NCBI RefSeq assembly: GCF_000025965.1
Contig: NC_006824.1
Span: forward strand, 124,001 to 188,000
Direction of reading: 5' to 3'
Source: Aromatoleum aromaticum EbN1
GTDB lineage: Bacteria; Pseudomonadota; Gammaproteobacteria; Burkholderiales; Rhodocyclaceae
DNA: 64,000 nt
The first letter of the stretch is position 1. Every line of letters begins with the position of its first letter. Shown here piece by piece: positions 56,640-64,000 of the stretch. Under the pieces are notes generated by a model. It was not told the origin of the DNA and searched no databases. It saw only the letters and a list, made by a program, of their open reading frames with translations. The position numbers were made by a program, and so were the translations under genes.

Positions 56640-57058
56640 TGTCAAAACAGGGACGAAAGCTGTTGAATCCGGCGGGTATCGAGGCGTTGTCGCGCCGTCT
56701 GGGTTTTTCTCAGGCAGTGCAGGTTGGCGATACGATCTGGGTATCCGGCCAAGTCGGCTGGGACGACGAAGGAAACATCGCCGAGGGCATCAAGGAGCAG
56801 TCCCGGCTGGCGCTCAAGAATCTGCGGCGTGTTCTCGCCGAGGCCGGAGCGACGCTTGACGACATCGTTGAACTCGTCACATTCCAAGTGGACATGTCCG
56901 ACCTCGCGGCCTTTGCACAGGTGAAGTCGGAGCTGATGCCCAATGCCTATCCGGCGTGGACGGCGGTGGGCACGACGGCGCTTGCCTTTCCGGCGCTGCT
57001 CATCGAGGTGCGGGCCACTGCGGTGCGGCACTGCCTCGATCAGTCTGCGAAACCATAG
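56640..57058 (+). CDS. ridA: RidA/YjgF-family protein
   Basis: A 139-residue RidA-family protein: FSQAVQVGDTIWVSGQVGWDDEGNIAEGIKEQSRLALKNLRRVLAEAGATLDDIVELVTFQVD and the conserved Arg in PALLIEVRATAV that binds carboxylates. RidA hydrolyses reactive enamines/imines; paralogs in catabolic clusters act on pathway intermediates. It begins 15 bp after the MOSC gene, so the two are likely co-transcribed. Length is slightly above the usual ~128. Confidence 0.9.
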
Positions 57059-57285
57059 CGGATCGGGGTTGCTCGGATTCGCCCCAATAGGGTGCCGACC
57101 AAGCCGCCCTGTGGCTCGCTCCGGCTCTTCATCAAGGGCACGACGAACCTGAAAATTGCTTGGGCCGCTAAGCTTGGGGAGGCACTGGCAACCGGCGGCC
57201 CAGCGATTTGATGGCGTGAGGCGCTCTGCGGCATCGCAGGTGCCAACATAGCCCCTAGCGGGCGATACGAGGAAGGAGTTGTGAG

Positions 57286-58029
57286 ATGCGTTTAGAAAAA
57301 AAAATCGCGATCGTGACAGGCGCCGCTTCGGGGATTGGACAGGCGACGGCATTGCGGTTGGCAAAAGAAGGTGCTCATGTTGCTTGCTTTGACTTCAAGA
57401 GCCTGGACAGCACCATGAAGGCCATCGAGGCGGCGGGTGGCAATGCCAGCGCCTTCCAGGGAGATGTGAAACGAGCCTCCGACTGGGCGGAGATGGTGAA
57501 GCAGACTGTGGAACGCTTCGGGCGCGTGGATGTGCTAGCTAACATCGCCGGTGTCGTCTCTATCGGGTCGGACAATATCCTGGATCAGACCGAGGAGGGT
57601 TGGGACCGCATCATGGACATCAACGTCAAGGGTACCTGGCTGGGAATGAAGGAGGTCATGCCGGTGATGATGAAGAACGGTGGCGGGAAAATCGTCAATG
57701 TGGCATCCCTGGCCGCTCATGTGGGTCTGACTAACCTGGCGGCCTATTCGGCTTCCAAGGGGGCAGTCGTGGCCCTGACCCGGTACGCCGCCATGGAATA
57801 CGCCAAAGACAATATTCAGGTCAACGCGGTTTCGCCGGGCATCATCCAGACCCCCATCCTGGGCGACACCACCCCGGAGATGACCAAGCTGTTCAGCGCC
57901 GACACACCGGCAGGAAGGTTGGGCAGGCCTGAGGAAATTGCCAACATGGTCCTGTTCCTTGCTTCCGATGAGGCTGATTTCATTACCGGTATCACCCACA
58001 TCGTCGACGGTGGCTGGGGATCTCACTAG
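57286..58029 (+). CDS. Short-chain dehydrogenase/reductase
   Basis: A 247-residue classical SDR: cofactor motif TGAASGIG (11-18), Asp-Phe after beta-2 (CFDFKS) suggesting NAD(H), NIAG near 89, active-site Ser in VNVASLAAH, YSASKG (Tyr and Lys) near 152, and PGIIQTP. Strong GGAAGGAG 7 bases before ATG. Likely oxidises or reduces a hydroxyl/keto intermediate such as a 3-hydroxyacyl-CoA or cyclic alcohol. The 227 bp before it hold no gene. Confidence 0.92.
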   Translation: MRLEKKIAIVTGAASGIGQATALRLAKEGAHVACFDFKSLDSTMKAIEAAGGNASAFQGDVKRASDWAEMVKQTVERFGRVDVLANIAGVVSIGSDNILDQTEEGWDRIMDINVKGTWLGMKEVMPVMMKNGGGKIVNVASLAAHVGLTNLAAYSASKGAVVALTRYAAMEYAKDNIQVNAVSPGIIQTPILGDTTPEMTKLFSADTPAGRLGRPEEIANMVLFLASDEADFITGITHIVDGGWGSH

Positions 58030-58159
58030 GGCTTTGGGGGAGCTGCACGAATGGCGCATGACACACGGATCCGAGGACTACTGGAACGACGCGGTCGGAC
58101 GTCTCGTGCTCGCGAGTTCCCATCCGACCGTGATCGATTTCGTTCGTCTCGGCGGGTAG
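58030..58159 (+). pseudogene. C-terminal gene fragment
   Basis: After the SDR stop, in another frame, the text ALGELHEWRMTHGSEDYWNDAVGRLVLASSHPTVIDFVRLGG ends in TAG at 58157. It is protein-like and looks like the tail of a larger enzyme whose body has been deleted. I cannot assign the family. Confidence 0.3.
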
Positions 58160-58207
58160 GCGGTTCACGCCACGGGCCACGGCGCGATGGCGGTGGCGGG
58201 GAAGCAC

Positions 58208-59221
58208 ATGACCATGCAGGCGGCGATACTCGAGTCACCCGGAATCGAAAACGTGCGCGTACGCGCGATACCCATGCCGACAGCGGGCCCGGGGACAGCC
58301 CTTGTCCGCATGCGCGCAGCCTCGCTCAATTACCGCGACCTGGTCGTGGTCAACGGAGGCTTCGGGTCGCGGCAGAAGCAGAGCGGCCTCGTCCTGCTCT
58401 CTGACGGTGCGGGCGAGATCGTCGAATTGGGTGAGGGCGTGTGTGAGTTCAACATCGGCGACCGGGTTGCCAGCTGCTTCTACGAGGACTGGGCTGGCGG
58501 CCGGCCTACCGCGGCGCGGTTGGCAACCGCGCTGGCGGCCGGACGTGACGGCATCGCGTGCGAGTACCGGGCGCTTGCGGCAACAGGCATCATGCGCGTA
58601 CCCGATCATCTGAGCTGGATCGAGGCGGCCACTCTTCCATGCTCTGCGCTGACCGCCTGGAGTGCAGTCGTGGCGCACGGCGCAACGAAAGCCGGCGAGA
58701 CTATAGTGACCCAGGGTTCCGGCGGCGTTTCGCTGTTCGCCGCCCAGTTTGCCCTTGCCTGCGGTGCGCGGCTCATATCCACGTCGTCATCGGAGGCCAA
58801 GCTCGCGCGACTGAAGGAAATCGGAGCACACGAGCTCATCAACTACCGCGCAGAACCGGAATGGGGGCGGCGGGCACGGGCGCTGAGCGGGGAGGGGGCT
58901 GACTTGGTAATCGACATCGGGGGCCGCGCGACCCTCAAGCAGTCCATGCTCGCGCTGCGCCCGGGGGGCACCGTCGCGCTCATTGGTGCGGTCAGCGGCC
59001 AGCGCGCCTCTCTCAACCTCGGTGCTGCCGTGGCCAATTCGATCCGCCTGCAGGGAATTGCCGTCGGCCATCGCGAGAGCTACGCTGAGATGATGCGCGC
59101 CGTGTCGTTCCATAAGATCAGGCCGGTGACCGACGAGGTGTTTCCCCTGGCCGATATTCAGGCGGCGCTCAGATTCTTGGCATCCGGGCAGCACGTGGGC
59201 AAAGTGTGTATCGAGATCTGA
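58208..59221 (+). CDS. Zinc-independent medium-chain dehydrogenase/reductase
   Basis: A 337-residue MDR protein. GroES-like N-domain with SLNYRDLVVV in place of the catalytic Cys-His of zinc enzymes, and no four-Cys structural zinc loop; nucleotide-binding motif VTQGSGGVSLFAAQFA (about 165-180), then DLVIDIGGRATLKQSM. Quinone-oxidoreductase/enoyl-reductase-like. ATG 58208 is preferred with GGGGAAG upstream; ATG 58187 is in frame. Second redox gene in the plus-strand cluster. Confidence 0.9.
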   Translation: MTMQAAILESPGIENVRVRAIPMPTAGPGTALVRMRAASLNYRDLVVVNGGFGSRQKQSGLVLLSDGAGEIVELGEGVCEFNIGDRVASCFYEDWAGGRPTAARLATALAAGRDGIACEYRALAATGIMRVPDHLSWIEAATLPCSALTAWSAVVAHGATKAGETIVTQGSGGVSLFAAQFALACGARLISTSSSEAKLARLKEIGAHELINYRAEPEWGRRARALSGEGADLVIDIGGRATLKQSMLALRPGGTVALIGAVSGQRASLNLGAAVANSIRLQGIAVGHRESYAEMMRAVSFHKIRPVTDEVFPLADIQAALRFLASGQHVGKVCIEI

Positions 59222-59292
59222 CGCCGTCGTCCTGATAAAGCGCTGACCGGGCGATCCGTTCGGCCAGCTTCCCCTGCTCCGCCTCTCCCTGT

Positions 59293-59355
59293 TCAGGGAT
59301 TGCCACCTCCGTGGAATACCGGCGTTCGCTTTTCCATGAATGCCGCGACGGCTTC
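59293..59355 (-). pseudogene. Enoyl-CoA hydratase C-terminal fragment
   Basis: Twenty codons, EAVAAFMEKRTPVFHGGGNP, plus stop. This matches the typical crotonase tail and the end of the enoyl-CoA hydratase gene at 63250 (EAVAAFLEKRAPVFGMAKED) but is a different gene. It is cut exactly at a codon boundary by the IS at 59356; the rest of the gene is not found on the other side. Confidence 0.8.
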
Positions 59356-61102
59356 TGGGGCGCGACAATCATCATGGCCGGCGTGTTGCCTCACGGAAGG
59401 ATGTTACTCCGGCGTAATCGTCGCCTCGGGATTGTTCTGCGGTGGAGGCTGACGCCGCGTAGCGGCGGCAGCCTCCACCGCGTCGGCGTCGCCGAGTATT
59501 CGGGTTACGAGTTCCCTGGCGCGATTTGCCCGCCATTCTTTAACACGCCGCTGCAGGGTGCGCAGTTGGGCGCCGGAATAGAGCTCGGGCATCATCTCGG
59601 TGAGCCGTTTCTGCAGCTGTTGCGCGCTGACGCCGGGTTCCGTTTCGAGCCACTGCTGTATTTTCGGCCACGTGTGCGCGAAAGGATCCCGGCGCGAGCG
59701 CCAATCACGCACCGCGCGAGCTTTCCGACCATGGGTCGGGCGTACCTCGCCGGCCTGCCACGCCGTACTCAAACTGGTCAGGAACTCCGCAATCGGTACC
59801 TCACTGTCCGTCCTGACGCCTGTCACCCCAGAGCCCGTCGCCGAGCATTCGGCCACCTGCCGCTGAGCCTCGCGCATACGGCGCAGGAGGTCGACCGGAT
59901 CGAGCGCGCGAAACTCCTCCTGCAGGCGCTGCCGGGTCGCCTCCGACACCGATGTTGAGCGCAGCACGCGCTCGAGCGGCGTCAGCGGCGTCTCGTAGTG
60001 CTTCGTTACCCGGGCCCCATGGCGTGTCTTCGACTTCAGCTTGAATGACGGCTGGAAGTAGTTGATGTACAGCCGCGAGACCCGATACAAGGACGCCAGC
60101 GTTTCCGTCGCTTGCAGTCCCCGCAGCTTGCCGTAGCCCACCAGCCGCCGCACGATCGAACCGTTCTTCTGCTCGACCCACGCCTGATCGTTCTTCTTGT
60201 AGGCCCGCGAGCGGGTCAGCTCGATACCCGTGTTCTTGCAGAACTCGAACACGCCTTCGTTCATGAAGACCGTGTCGTTATCGCTATCGAGACCTCGCAG
60301 CGGAAAGGGCAGTGCGGCACGCACGCGCTCGACGTGCTCAATGACGAATGTTTGGTTGCGAAACGGCATCGCCAGACACTCGGTCCAGCCCGTCGCAATG
60401 TCCGTCATCACCAGACTGTGCACGAAGTCGCCGTCGATCTTGATGCCGCCGCAATGCTCGACGAGGTCGATCTCGAGATAGCCGGGCAGCGGATCGACCC
60501 AGTCGGCAAACGTGCGGACGGGGACTGCGCGGCGAATCGCGTTGCCCACGCCTCCTGCACGTTTGCGTTGCCCGCCAAAGGCGTGTTGGCGGACGTCCCG
60601 GAGCAACCGGTCGATCGTCGCCGCGCTGATGCCCAGGAGCCTCTCGCGCAGCTCGTCGGCCAGCGACAGATGACCATACCGCGTCATCGACTCGAGCAGC
60701 GTCGGAATCACCGCCTTCAGCCGCTTGCCGCAGATCCGGTCGGCCGCTTCCCACAGCGTGATCAGCGCGGCACGACTCTCATCGTCGTAGCGCCGGCGTG
60801 GGCCCGGCCTTGCCTTCTGTGGCTGCGCTTCACGGCCCAGCACACGGATCGCGTGCTTGCGGTGATAGCCCGTCAGTTTGAGAAACTCATCGAGGATCTG
60901 TTGCTTGCCGCTGCGGCTGGAACGCCGGTACCGCTCCCCGACTGCCGTAATCAATTCCCGTCGTGTCGTCATGCTCAGTCGCCTCGCCATCGGTCGCCCC
61001 TGTCAGGCCTCTGACAGGTAGCAAAGTAGGTGAGGCAACCGCTGCGGCTCGGTAACAATTAATTCGAGTCAATGCGCCGGACAAGATGATTGTCGCGCCC
61101 CA
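59356..61102 (-). mobile_element. rve-type insertion sequence (about 1.75 kb)
   Basis: The ends are inverted copies of TGGGGCGCGACAATCATC followed by weaker similarity (TTGTCCGGCGC / ATGGCCGGCGT). One gene fills the element. No target duplication is apparent, and the flanking genes do not match across it, so a deletion probably accompanied or followed insertion. Confidence 0.82.
59404..60990 (-). CDS. Integrase-core (rve) DDE transposase, IS481/ISNCY-like
   Basis: A 528-residue transposase: N-terminal helix-turn-helix (SRSGKQQILDEFLKLTGYHRKHAIRVL, about 20-50), a core with Asp in LEIDLVEHCGG, Asp in GLDSDNDTVFMN and Glu in NDQAWVEQKNGSIVRR, and an Arg-rich C-terminus. This type is common in proteobacteria as a stand-alone transposase; family naming is uncertain. 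Starts ATG 60988-60990, intact. Confidence 0.85.
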   Translation of the reverse strand: MARRLSMTTRRELITAVGERYRRSSRSGKQQILDEFLKLTGYHRKHAIRVLGREAQPQKARPGPRRRYDDESRAALITLWEAADRICGKRLKAVIPTLLESMTRYGHLSLADELRERLLGISAATIDRLLRDVRQHAFGGQRKRAGGVGNAIRRAVPVRTFADWVDPLPGYLEIDLVEHCGGIKIDGDFVHSLVMTDIATGWTECLAMPFRNQTFVIEHVERVRAALPFPLRGLDSDNDTVFMNEGVFEFCKNTGIELTRSRAYKKNDQAWVEQKNGSIVRRLVGYGKLRGLQATETLASLYRVSRLYINYFQPSFKLKSKTRHGARVTKHYETPLTPLERVLRSTSVSEATRQRLQEEFRALDPVDLLRRMREAQRQVAECSATGSGVTGVRTDSEVPIAEFLTSLSTAWQAGEVRPTHGRKARAVRDWRSRRDPFAHTWPKIQQWLETEPGVSAQQLQKRLTEMMPELYSGAQLRTLQRRVKEWRANRARELVTRILGDADAVEAAAATRRQPPPQNNPEATITPE

Positions 61103-61422
61103 CATTAGGGCAAACTGTTCACGTCGGAGGCAGCGGCTCTTGCAAACCCGGGGCGGACCATACATTTTTTCCCGCGATCTCCTTCATGACCTCGATCTCG
61201 AGGTCGCGCTCGGCCAGCAACTTCTTCAGCCGCGCGTTCTCCTGTTCGAGCTGGCGCAGCCGCTTGACCTCATCGGGCGTCCATCGTCCCGAAGTGCTTG
61301 CGCCACGTGTAGATCGTCTGCTCGCTCACCCCGTGCTTCTTCGCCACTTCGGCGACCGGCGCCTTATCCGCTTCGCGCAAGATCGTCACCGTCTGGGCTT
61401 CCGTGAATCGGCTCTTTCGCAT
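61103..61422 (-). pseudogene. IS3-family OrfA, frameshifted
   Basis: MRKSRFTEAQTVTILREADKAPVAEVAKKHGVSEQTIYTWRKHFGTM is a complete helix-turn-helix, but an extra base at about 61284 ends the frame after DAR; the next frame continues PDEVKRLRQLEQENARLKKLLAERDLEIEVMKEIAGKKC, the zipper and slippage region. OrfB is missing, cut by the rve-type IS. Confidence 0.85.
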
Positions 61423-61459
61423 GACTTCCTCTTCTTGTTGGAAGCCATCCTCTCAAGTT

Positions 61460-61822
61460 TCACGTGGTCCGAAAATCCCCTGGCAGGTCAACCGTCTGTT
61501 GCCGTCGGATCTCGATCCGAATGTCGCCTGAGGGTTCGGCGGAGGGCGACTGCACGGTGACCGGCACAAAGGTAGGTGGGGCCTCCTTGCTCGGCTCTGC
61601 TGCATGAACATCACGCACGTTTGCCGAGACCTCCTGCAGCGCCTGCTCCCGGTGGGCCTTAACCCATTTACGCACGAAGTTGGTATTGCGCTGGTTGGCC
61701 AACGCCACCGCCGCAATAGAGATCCCCGGCTGCAAGCAGGCTTCGATTATCCGCGCCTTGAATTCCGGTGAATGTCGCCACCGTGTCCGAGGCGCGGGAA
61801 GAGAAATGAGTGCCGAGTCCAT
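61460..61822 (-). CDS. IS66-family accessory protein TnpA, orphan
   Basis: A 120-residue protein, MDSALISLPAPRTRWRHSPEFKARIIEACLQPGISIAAVALANQRNTNFVRKWV, a helix-turn-helix of the IS66 Orf1 type; the second half is a Pro/Glu-rich linker ending VDLPGDFRTT. No tnpB or tnpC is near, so it is a remnant even though its frame is open. Upstream, 61823-61856 holds a 9-bp inverted repeat GTGTCCACG/CGTGGACAC. Confidence 0.7.
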   Translation of the reverse strand: MDSALISLPAPRTRWRHSPEFKARIIEACLQPGISIAAVALANQRNTNFVRKWVKAHREQALQEVSANVRDVHAAEPSKEAPPTFVPVTVQSPSAEPSGDIRIEIRRQQTVDLPGDFRTT

Positions 61823-62006
61823 GTGTCCACGTGTCCGCAAAAAACGTCGTGGACACTATGCTCATCATCCGCAGGCGGCTCAGAAAGGTGGGGCGGCTGA
61901 ACGCTTACTCACCAGCGCTACGCCATGCGGGCCCACGCCCAGGCGGCAATTCGCGAATACGTGGAAATCTTCTACAACCGCCAACGGCGCCACTCGCGCC
62001 TTGCTA

Positions 62007-63106
62007 CTAACTTTTCAATAAGTAGTGTCACTATAGAGCGTATTGACACTCTGGTTGCCGGAAGAATGACTTCACGAGCTCGGGGAGTTTCTGAATGCTG
62101 CGCAGGGCCCCGAGTGCGAGGCGCTTCATGTCCTCCTTGCTCTCGACCACCTGGCGCGAAACCTTGCGCTTCACCTGCGCCCAGACCGTTTCGTCCGGGT
62201 TCAGGTGCGGCGAATACGGCGGCAGGTAGAACAGCTTCAGCCGGCCGCCGAGGCTGTCGACATAGGTCTTGATCAACTTTGCCTTGTGGATCGGATGACC
62301 ATCGACGATGACGAACACCGGCTTCTGAGCGCCGATCATCAAGCGCTTGAGGAACTCCAGAAAGACCTTCGCACCGACCGAGCCTTCATGCAGCATGAAC
62401 CGAAACTCGCCCTGCGCGCTCACCGCCGAGATCATGTTCAGCGAAAAGCGCCGGCCGGTGGCCGTCACCACCGGCGTCTGGCCCTGCGGCGCCCAGGGGG
62501 TGCCGGTGTGGTAGTCGGAACGGATTCCCGACTCGTCGGCAAAGTAGATCGTCGCGCCCGTCGCACGCGCTTCGGCGCGAATGGCGGGATAGGTCTCGGT
62601 CTCCCAGGTCCGCACCAGCACGGGATCCTGCTGCCAGGCCTGATAGAGCGGTTTCTGGGCGCTGAAGCCCAGGATCTTCATGAGCCGGTGGACCGAGGAA
62701 ACCGACAGTTCCTTCTTGAGCTGACGATTGATCAGGTGACGGATCAGCGTCAGCGTCCACAGCCCGAACTCGAACTTGAACTGCTGCGGGGTGTGGTCGC
62801 GGACCGCGCGGGCGAGCCAGGCCATCTCCTCGGCGCTGAGCCTGGGCGGACGTCCCGGGATCGGCTTGGCGAGCAGGGCGTTCTGGCCGCCGTTGGCGAA
62901 GTCGGCCAGCCAGCGGAAGACGCTGCGAGGATTCACGCCGAACGAGGCGGCGACGCTCTGCACGGTCTGCCCCTCACGCACCGCTTTGATGGCCTGCTGC
63001 CGCATCACCTGCAAGGTGTGATGATCGTGGGCGCGACCGTCGGAAGTTCGCTTGCATTTCATGCCGCATATTATCGCCCATATGGCATTACTTTCGGGAA
63101 AGTTAG
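62007..63106 (-). mobile_element. IS630-type element, copy 2 (1100 bp)
   Basis: Inverted copy of the element at 39549-40648, with the same ends and TA at 62005-62006 and 63107-63108. Confidence 0.93.
62031..63062 (-). CDS. IS630-type transposase, copy 2
   Basis: 343 residues, the same protein sequence as copy 1 (39593-40624), with intact helix-turn-helix and DDE residues (ADESGIRSD, VDGHPIHKA, NPDETVWAQ). Inserted in an IS3 tail. Identical copies 22 kb apart indicate recent movement within this replicon or between replicons of the host. Confidence 0.94.
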   Translation of the reverse strand: MKCKRTSDGRAHDHHTLQVMRQQAIKAVREGQTVQSVAASFGVNPRSVFRWLADFANGGQNALLAKPIPGRPPRLSAEEMAWLARAVRDHTPQQFKFEFGLWTLTLIRHLINRQLKKELSVSSVHRLMKILGFSAQKPLYQAWQQDPVLVRTWETETYPAIRAEARATGATIYFADESGIRSDYHTGTPWAPQGQTPVVTATGRRFSLNMISAVSAQGEFRFMLHEGSVGAKVFLEFLKRLMIGAQKPVFVIVDGHPIHKAKLIKTYVDSLGGRLKLFYLPPYSPHLNPDETVWAQVKRKVSRQVVESKEDMKRLALGALRSIQKLPELVKSFFRQPECQYAL

Positions 63107-63249
63107 TATCTGGCGCCGGCCGTGTTTGCTCAACAATTCAGCAGACAGGCCGTCGCCGCTTGAGGCGGGAGTGTGCACGGTAGACAGGACATCTCAGTCG
63201 CAGGCCGACTGGCTGGGGGCGACGGATGATTCCGGACCCCGGTGCGCGA

Positions 63250-64000
63250 TCAATCCTCCTTTGCCATGCCAAAGACCGGGGCACGCTTCTCCAGGAATGC
63301 CGCAACGGCTTCCTTGTGGTCGGGTGCCTGGTGGGCCAACACTTGGAACGCAGCGGACATCTCCAATAGCGTGTCCAAGCGCGTATGCAGGGCCTCCCGC
63401 ATCAGCCGTTTGGCCAAGCGCACCGCGTGCGGCGGATTGGCGGCGATTTGCGCGGCCAGCTCATGGGCGGCAGTTAGCAACTCGTCCGCGGGAACTACGC
63501 GAGACACGAGATCCCAAGCCAAAGCCTGCTCCGCGTCGATCGTCCGGCCGGTAAAGGTGAGCTCTGCCGCGCGTGACAGACCGACAACCCGTGGCAGCAG
63601 CCAGGCGCCGCCGTCGCCGGGAATCAGGCCGAGCTTGACGAAGCTCTCGGCGAACTTGGCTTGGGTCGAGGCGATGCGGATATCGCACATGCAGGCCACG
63701 TCCAAGCCGGCGCCGATAGCCGAGCCGTTGATCGCGGCAATGACCGGGACCTCAAGGGTGAACAGCGCCAGCGGCAGGCGCTGGATTCCGCTGCGGTAGC
63801 CCTGCCGAATGTCCATCCCACCGATCTCGCCTGAGGCCTGGCGTTCCATCTCCTTGATGTTCCCCCCGCAGGAAAAGGCGCTGCCGGCACCGGTGACAAT
63901 CACCGCGCGAACGCTCTGGTCCTGCTGTATGCGGTCGATGGCATCAAGAAAACCCTCCACGATGCGATTGCCAGTCAGGGGGTTGCGCTGCTCGGGTTGA
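63250..64000 (-). CDS. Enoyl-CoA hydratase/isomerase (crotonase family), 5' end outside window
   Basis: About 249 C-terminal residues. Oxyanion-hole segments AFSCGGNIKEM and NGSAIGAGLDVACMCDIRIAS, and the active-site stretch FAESFVKLGLIPGDGGAWLLPRVVG, are present; the tail is EAVAAFLEKRAPVFGMAKED. The frame is open to the window end (NPLTGNRIVEGFLDAIDRI...), only the first residues being missing. Hydrates or isomerises a 2-enoyl-CoA in beta-oxidation-like degradation. It faces the plus-strand SDR/MDR genes across IS debris. Confidence 0.92.
   Translation of the reverse strand, partial: QPEQRNPLTGNRIVEGFLDAIDRIQQDQSVRAVIVTGAGSAFSCGGNIKEMERQASGEIGGMDIRQGYRSGIQRLPLALFTLEVPVIAAINGSAIGAGLDVACMCDIRIASTQAKFAESFVKLGLIPGDGGAWLLPRVVGLSRAAELTFTGRTIDAEQALAWDLVSRVVPADELLTAAHELAAQIAANPPHAVRLAKRLMREALHTRLDTLLEMSAAFQVLAHQAPDHKEAVAAFLEKRAPVFGMAKED

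Larger units (their letters stand above)
61925..63163 (+). pseudogene. IS3-family OrfB tail, split by IS630 copy 2
   Basis: Left piece MRAHAQAAIREYVEIFYNRQRRHSRL (61925-62006), right piece YLAPAVFAQQFSRQAVAA (63109-63163); together the standard IS3 OrfB C-terminus. The rest of the transposase is missing on the left. Confidence 0.8.

Overview
The window is high-GC proteobacterial DNA. The gene families, the IncP-1 plasmid control genes and the dense load of insertion sequences suggest a plasmid, or plasmid-derived island, of a betaproteobacterium of the Rhodocyclales/Burkholderiales kind (inference; no rRNA or tRNA gene is present to settle taxonomy). Direct evidence for plasmid origin is a korA-incC-korB operon with KorA/KorB-type operators, plus a second maintenance module parA-parB-rep. 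Two backbones in one window suggest a cointegrate or recombinant plasmid.

Layout. 1-957: end of an IS1634-family element. 1065-10636: a recombinase-in-trio element (RIT-1, plus strand) whose third gene is broken by a second IS1634 copy and by a complete second RIT element (RIT-2, minus strand) followed by a piece of a third. 10637-18680: IncP-1 control region on the minus strand (korA, incC, korB, kfrA remnant, kfrB-like gene), invaded by umuDC, an IS1595 relic and IS21 copy A. 18680-29900: KfrA-like operon broken by another IS21-family element, an IS630 relic, a small membrane protein, a RES-type toxin/antitoxin pair, an IS3 relic, a plasmid-type tyrosine integrase and small hypothetical genes. 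29939-34464: IS21 copy B with an IS66 element nested in it, together splitting a small gene. 34900-39230: rep, parB and parA with structured, probably regulatory, intergenic DNA. 39549-42361: IS630-type element, a nucleotidyltransferase two-gene module and a broken integrase. 42376-49360: three-level nest, IS5 containing IS21 copy D containing a large-serine-recombinase element. 49364-50814: decayed IS701-type element. 50911-64000: metabolic genes (PQQ quinohemoprotein dehydrogenase, decayed flavoprotein dehydrogenase, MOSC protein, RidA, short-chain dehydrogenase, medium-chain dehydrogenase, enoyl-CoA hydratase) interrupted by IS5, an rve-type IS, IS3, IS66 and IS630 material.

How it works together. 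KorA and KorB would repress their own promoter, and IncC with KorB would partition an IncP-1-type replicon; the second ParA/ParB/Rep set would replicate and partition the other component. Rep expression appears controlled by a hairpin that buries its ribosome-binding site and possibly by an antisense RNA. The metabolic genes look like a fragment of an oxidative catabolic cluster: dehydrogenation of an alcohol by a periplasmic quinohemoprotein, then SDR/MDR redox steps and crotonase chemistry; the substrate cannot be read from the sequence. The most unusual structure is 5870-10330, where three separate tyrosine-recombinase genes are all broken at the same conserved Arg-His-Thr codons next to RIT element ends.
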